64,000 nt of DNA from positions 292,217-356,216 of the forward strand of contig NZ_JHEI01000135.1 of assembly GCF_001273835.1 (NCBI RefSeq), given 5' to 3'. A program made the translations under genes and the position numbers. Below are positions 60,311 to 64,000 of the stretch, piece after piece. The stretch comes from Leucobacter celer subsp. astrifaciens (lineage in GTDB: Bacteria; Actinomycetota; Actinomycetes; Actinomycetales; Microbacteriaceae). The notes beneath the pieces were generated by a model. It had not been told where the DNA came from, did no database searches, and was given only the letters and a program-made list of their open reading frames with translations. Numbering within the stretch: the first letter of the stretch is position 1; each line of letters begins with the position of its first letter.

Positions 60311-61420
60311 ATGTCTGCAGAAATGCCCATCGGAACCCGCCTCGACGCCGGCACCATCACCGCCACCGGCGACGCAGCGCTCCTGCGCGCACCCCGACTC
60401 AACCGCCACACCTTCTGGTGCGGGCAGAGCGGCTCCGGCAAGACCTATGCTCTGGGCGTGCTGCTCGAGCAGGTGCTGCTGCACACCAGGCTGCCGATCG
60501 TCGTGCTCGACCCGAACTCCGACTTCGTGCAGCTGGGAAGCATGCGCGATGACGCTCCCCCGGAGTCCGCCGCGGAACTCGCGCAGCGCGACATCCGGGT
60601 CCTGCACTCGGCGCCCCCGCGCGATGGCGAGGGTGACCGCCTGCGCGTGCGCTTCCTCGATATGGAGGTGCGGTCGCGCGCGGCGGTGCTGCAGATGGAT
60701 CCGGTGCGCGACGCCCAGGACTTCAACGCGGTGCTGCGCGCCGAGGCCGACCTGCTCAACCATCTCGATCGTCCCCTCGTCGAGTGGCTGCGCGAGAGCG
60801 GGGATCCCTCGCGGGATCGCATCGCGATGCTGCTCGAGAACCTCGGCATCTCGGAGTGGGATCTCTGGGCCTACGGCGAGCGCGACGTGACCGACGTGAT
60901 CAACGACCGGGCCGATGCGACCGTGGTCGACCTGGGCCGTTTCGCCTCAGCCGAGCAGATGCGCACGGCGGCGCTCGCCGTGCTCGACCGTCTCTGGGCG
61001 CAGCGCGAAGAGCGGGTGGGTCGCCTCGTGGTGATCGACGAGGCGCACAACCTCTGCTCGCCCGACGCGGCGACGCCGCTCGAGCGACTGCTCGCCGAAC
61101 GGATCATCCAGATCGCGGCCGAGGGCCGCAAGTACGGCATCTGGCTGCTGCTGTCGACGCAGCGGCCGTCGAAGCTCCACCCCAATGTCATCTCGCAGTG
61201 CGACAACCTCGCGCTCATGAAGATGAGCTCCGCGCGGGATCTCGCCGAACTCGGGCAGATCTTCGGCTTCGCGCCGCAGGATCTGCTCGAGCGGGCCCCG
61301 TCGTTCACCCAGGGGCAGGCGCTGTTCGCGGGAGGATTCTCGCCCGAGGCGCAGCTGGTGCAGATGGGCGCCCGTCTCACGCGCGAGGGCGGCTCGGACG
61401 TGCCGATCGAACTCCGCTGA
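60311..61420 (+). CDS. HerA/DUF87-type P-loop ATPase
   Basis: This 369-aa ATPase of the HerA-FtsK superfamily has Walker A GQSGSGKT at residues 38-45, Walker B RLVVIDEAHNL near 240 and an arginine-containing STQRPSKLHP sensor motif. The HAS-barrel domain of archaeal HerA is absent and no NurA nuclease or methylase is next to it. It may move DNA or remodel complexes. It follows the membrane protein by 87 bp, on the same strand, and may belong to the same transcription unit. Confidence 0.85.
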   Translation: MSAEMPIGTRLDAGTITATGDAALLRAPRLNRHTFWCGQSGSGKTYALGVLLEQVLLHTRLPIVVLDPNSDFVQLGSMRDDAPPESAAELAQRDIRVLHSAPPRDGEGDRLRVRFLDMEVRSRAAVLQMDPVRDAQDFNAVLRAEADLLNHLDRPLVEWLRESGDPSRDRIAMLLENLGISEWDLWAYGERDVTDVINDRADATVVDLGRFASAEQMRTAALAVLDRLWAQREERVGRLVVIDEAHNLCSPDAATPLERLLAERIIQIAAEGRKYGIWLLLSTQRPSKLHPNVISQCDNLALMKMSSARDLAELGQIFGFAPQDLLERAPSFTQGQALFAGGFSPEAQLVQMGARLTREGGSDVPIELR

Positions 61421-61525
61421 CGCTTCCCTGGACCCGAATCGAGTACCTGCCCTCACCGATCCGCAAGATCCCGATTGGGTCACATTCCGCACCGTTCAAA
61501 GCCCTCTGAACGTAACGTGGGCGCC

Positions 61526-62428
61526 ATGACCCCCGACATCGCCGCGCCCAGCCGCAGACTCGCAAGCCTTCCGGCGCTGGCTGCGCTCCTCGTCACCACT
61601 GGGATCCTCGTCGGCTGCGGCACAGCGACCGCCCCACCCGACACAGACGGCTCCGGAGTCGAGGAGCAGACTGCCGACCAGGAACCGGCTGCCGATCCGG
61701 AATCCGCCCCGGCTGCGGGACTCGAGGAGACCGACTTCGGCAACCTCACCTGGAGCTTCATGCCGGGCGGCAACCACCCGGAGAGCATGCAGATCGAGAT
61801 GGTCGACGGGAAGGCGACGGACGAATCGATCGAGTACACCGTCGGTGAGGTAGTGCTCAGCGAACTCAACGGGGACGACCGCATCGACGCGGCGGTGCAG
61901 TTGACGATGCTCGACGGCAACGGCTTCAACGAGCAGTGGTATCTCTGGATCGCCACCGACGGCGGCCCCGATCAGGTCAGGCTGCCGGTGGCGAACATGG
62001 CCAGGTGCGGCACGGCGATCCACTCGGTGACCGCGGCCGACGAAGGCGGCGTGGTGATCCACGAATCGCGCCGGTACTTCAGCGAAGAGATGACCCTCTC
62101 CTGCGCGGACGTGGGCACCGACGAACGGACCCGCACCGTATCCGTCCTCGATATCCATGATGCGGAAGAGTGGTGGCCCGTGCAGACCGCCCCCGTCGGA
62201 GGTTTCGGCGGACTGTGCCCGATCTCCGCCGACAATCATGCGGACCCGTACACCGGTCAGATGTACGCAGGGCCCGATACCGCGTTCCCGGAGGTGACCG
62301 AAGGGAACAGCGTCGGGATCTTCCCCCTGCAGGCGTGGCCGGTATACGGAGAGGATTTCCCCGGCTGGACCCTCGTCGGCATGACCTGGGACGGCGGGAT
62401 GAGCTGCGCCTGGGTCGAGACGCCCTGA
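61526..62428 (+). CDS. Lipoprotein of unknown function
   Basis: This 300-aa protein has a signal peptide ending in the lipobox LVGC (Cys31), then a Pro/Glu/Ala/Asp-rich linker and a globular domain. Motifs such as LNGDDRIDAAVQL, WYLWIATDGGPDQVRLP and GFGGLCPISADNHADPY are visible. Several cysteines could form disulfides. LNGDDRIDAAVQL resembles a VCBS/FG-GAP-like calcium loop. The ATG at 61526 is chosen because it puts the signal sequence at the right distance. There is no operon partner. Confidence 0.78.
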   Translation: MTPDIAAPSRRLASLPALAALLVTTGILVGCGTATAPPDTDGSGVEEQTADQEPAADPESAPAAGLEETDFGNLTWSFMPGGNHPESMQIEMVDGKATDESIEYTVGEVVLSELNGDDRIDAAVQLTMLDGNGFNEQWYLWIATDGGPDQVRLPVANMARCGTAIHSVTAADEGGVVIHESRRYFSEEMTLSCADVGTDERTRTVSVLDIHDAEEWWPVQTAPVGGFGGLCPISADNHADPYTGQMYAGPDTAFPEVTEGNSVGIFPLQAWPVYGEDFPGWTLVGMTWDGGMSCAWVETP

Positions 62429-62804
62429 GCCCGCGTCACCCCGTAGTCACGGCAGCGTGCGCCGCTCGCTTCGCCTCTTTCCTCGGAGGAGGCGGGCGAA
62501 GCGATACATATCGGCCGATTGTGCTGAGATCCGCGGTTCTTCTCCGGGCGCGAGGCACGAGGCACGAGGTCGGGCACTCACCACCGAAAACGCATAGAAG
62601 CACCCCTACGTGGGGGTCATTTGCTGCGGAAAATGGGCAGGACACCCAAGTTGGAAATCAAACTGGTGGCTGAAGGAGATTTATCGGCCAGTCGCGTCAC
62701 TTTTGCACGCCGATCCACTCTCCTTCTATTAGGGGGAATGCGTCGATCACAACGTGATCCTGCATGGTGCAAGTACCGAATGATGTAGAGGGAGCTCACT
62801 CACG
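62429..62804. other. Gene-free 376-bp region before the surface protein gene
   Basis: No convincing gene is seen. The right half is noticeably AT-richer than the rest of the window and contains an inverted repeat GATCAC-AAC-GTGATC (about 62745-62759) in the presumed promoter region of the adhesin gene. GAGGGAGC about 10 bases before the ATG is the likely ribosome binding site. Confidence 0.6.
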
Positions 62805-64000
62805 ATGAAATCCGAGACCAAACAACAGCTGCTCCGCATGGGGAGGTGGCTCGGCGCCGGCCTGCTCGCACTCGGCGCGCTCGTCGCTCCCGTGGCGGTT
62901 ACAGCCAGCGCCCAGGCTGACGCCCCACCGACACCGGTCGCTGTGCCATTCGACGCGCCGCTCTGTGAGAACACTGTCGGGAACCCGGCCGCCGACGCCG
63001 ACGGGGGCCCGGTGGGCAACCTGCTGAGCGTGTTCGGGCAGCGACTTGCGGACTACAACGACGGCAAGCCGGTCATCCTGTACAACAACAACGGTCGCAG
63101 CGGCTGGACATCGAGCGGTTCGCAGTACTCGTCTAACCCGCTGTGCGCGACCCGTTACGTCGAGGAGGTCGGCGGCCCGGTCTCGTCGTGGATGTACTGC
63201 ACCTACGACCGCGCGTCGACCTGCGGATGGACGAACGAGAACGGCGAGCTTGAGCGTAGCGGAGTGGTGCTCCCCGGGCTTGAATACCTCGATCCTGATA
63301 GCCGACTGACCGAGGATCAGCAGAAGCTGCAGTCGTACATCATCCAGAATGACATGCCGATCATCGCAGGGCCGAACGGCACAGGTGGCACAGTTGCCGC
63401 CGACACAGTCGCGAACAATGACACATCGCAGTCTCGCTCGCTGCGCCAGAATCTCGTGCACTGCATTGACAACCCCGAGCGCTCCTCGGGTCTGGTGTTC
63501 TGCGAGAACAACATGAGCGCCGAGACGCAGACGCGCATCCTGGAGCTGATCGGTGATGACATCGACGCATTGCTCACCGCTACGGGCACGTCGGCCACCG
63601 TCGCGCCGGGCGCTGACGGGGAGGTCGTCGTGACGACGACGCTGGCCGGAATGCCGCTCGACCTGACCGTCACCGGCGGCACCGCGACCGTGTGCGAGGG
63701 CCCCGCGACTCTGACCGCGGGCGTGCTCGTGGTCGATGAGGACGCGGATCTCCCCGCCGACATCACGCTGTGCGTAACGCGCGCGGACGCGGGCGACGTG
63801 TCGGTCGCGGTGTCGGGCACCCCGCCCGTGATCACGAACCTCGGCTTCTTCCAGAGCCAGCGGTACGAGGGCGACACCCTCTGCCAGATCTTCTCGGCCG
63901 TCGAGGAAGAGCGCCAGACCACGCTCAACGCGGGCGCGACCGTGAACTTCGCCGACGCGCCTGCCGCGGAGCCGTCAATTGGCACCTCGCTGGTCGACTC
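62805..64000 (+). CDS. Secreted surface protein, probable VaFE-repeat adhesin (3' end outside window)
   Basis: The frame runs open from ATG at 62805 to the window edge (398 codons). A signal peptide (basic start, hydrophobic WLGAGLLALGALVAPVAV, cleavage near ASAQA at about residue 37) directs secretion. The mature N-terminal domain has cysteines in NPLCATRY, WMYCTYDR, STCGW, VHCIDNP and VFCENN. Small beta-rich segments with GTATVCEGPATL and ITLCVTRADAGDVSV follow. The last visible residues, FADAPAAEPSIGTSLVD, match the start of VaFE repeats of LPXTG-anchored adhesins. Anchor and repeat number are not visible. Codon use is slightly less GC-rich than in its neighbours. Confidence 0.75.
   Translation, partial: MKSETKQQLLRMGRWLGAGLLALGALVAPVAVTASAQADAPPTPVAVPFDAPLCENTVGNPAADADGGPVGNLLSVFGQRLADYNDGKPVILYNNNGRSGWTSSGSQYSSNPLCATRYVEEVGGPVSSWMYCTYDRASTCGWTNENGELERSGVVLPGLEYLDPDSRLTEDQQKLQSYIIQNDMPIIAGPNGTGGTVAADTVANNDTSQSRSLRQNLVHCIDNPERSSGLVFCENNMSAETQTRILELIGDDIDALLTATGTSATVAPGADGEVVVTTTLAGMPLDLTVTGGTATVCEGPATLTAGVLVVDEDADLPADITLCVTRADAGDVSVAVSGTPPVITNLGFFQSQRYEGDTLCQIFSAVEEERQTTLNAGATVNFADAPAAEPSIGTSLVD

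Noticed and set aside
60311..61420. HerA-NurA or HerA-based defence system
   Set aside because: Only the ATPase is present; no NurA, SIR2, DUF4297 or other known nuclease partner is encoded next to it. The cluster is kept as an open question.

Overview
This window is high-GC actinobacterial chromosome. Several things point to the family Microbacteriaceae, with a Leucobacter-like organism most likely: the GC-rich third codon positions, frequent GTG starts, the conserved block ftsK / pgsA / cinA-type / ClgR-type regulator / DUF3046 / recA / recX / miaB / miaA / dapF, and the pairing of RNase J with dapA. The genus is an inference and no 16S rRNA gene is present. Almost everything is housekeeping DNA. 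The accessory parts are the IS30 fragment at the left edge, a DUF222-HNH gene, two drug-type ABC loci, an ArsR/SRPBCC pair, and a surface adhesin cut by the right edge.

Layout. 1-2251: IS30 transposase tail, then a TetR regulator with a palindromic operator and a zinc alcohol dehydrogenase. 2316-14843 (all minus): dapF, GNAT, miaA, miaB, recX, recA (SOS box in its promoter), DUF3046, ClgR-like regulator, CinA-C, pgsA, a membrane protein and ftsK. 15152-18911: a translationally coupled FemAB / MurJ / FemAB cassette for lipid II modification and flipping. 18915-28837: rnj, dapA, folA, thyA, a diguanylate cyclase, an APC permease, a TPR membrane protein, dapB and an M16 peptidase. 29004-33467: DUF222-HNH gene and pnp with an Actino-pnp-type leader. 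33591-34794: SRPBCC operon and divergent ArsR gene sharing a 16-bp gap that is itself a palindrome. 34890-38367: serA and membrane proteins. 38398-46448: two DrrAB-like ABC exporters, one beside a TetR gene and one co-transcribed with a PadR gene, flanking the helicase hrpB. 46539-52150: ilvC, ilvN, ilvB, ilvD. 52268-55282: small membrane protein, nhaA with a structured leader, tRNA-Lys(CUU), hisN-like phosphatase and DUF3054. 55316-62428: gap, a GlxA-like regulator, a DUF2252 / membrane protein / HerA-like ATPase cluster and a lipoprotein. 62805-64000: N-terminus of a secreted, probably VaFE-repeat, surface protein.

How the genes work together. dapA, dapB and dapF supply diaminopimelate and lysine, which feed the wall-building cassette (MurJ, two FemAB proteins) and the division motor FtsK. 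recA and recX form the recombination and SOS module. thyA and folA share the folate cycle. ilvBNC and ilvD make branched-chain amino acids. RNase J and PNPase cover RNA turnover.

The most unusual feature of the window is its repeat biology. A family of TTTCGAC...GCTC...TCAACCGGCGG elements lies between genes, abuts the folA start, is tandemly amplified (35 bp x 4), and sits in frame inside hrpB, where one derivative became a 4 x 33-bp coding repeat. Separate tandem repeats lie in recX (21 bp), in front of the membrane protein at 10745-11791 (13 bp, the last copy carrying the ribosome binding site), at the end of ilvC (102 bp) and upstream of recA (84/85-bp double hairpins).
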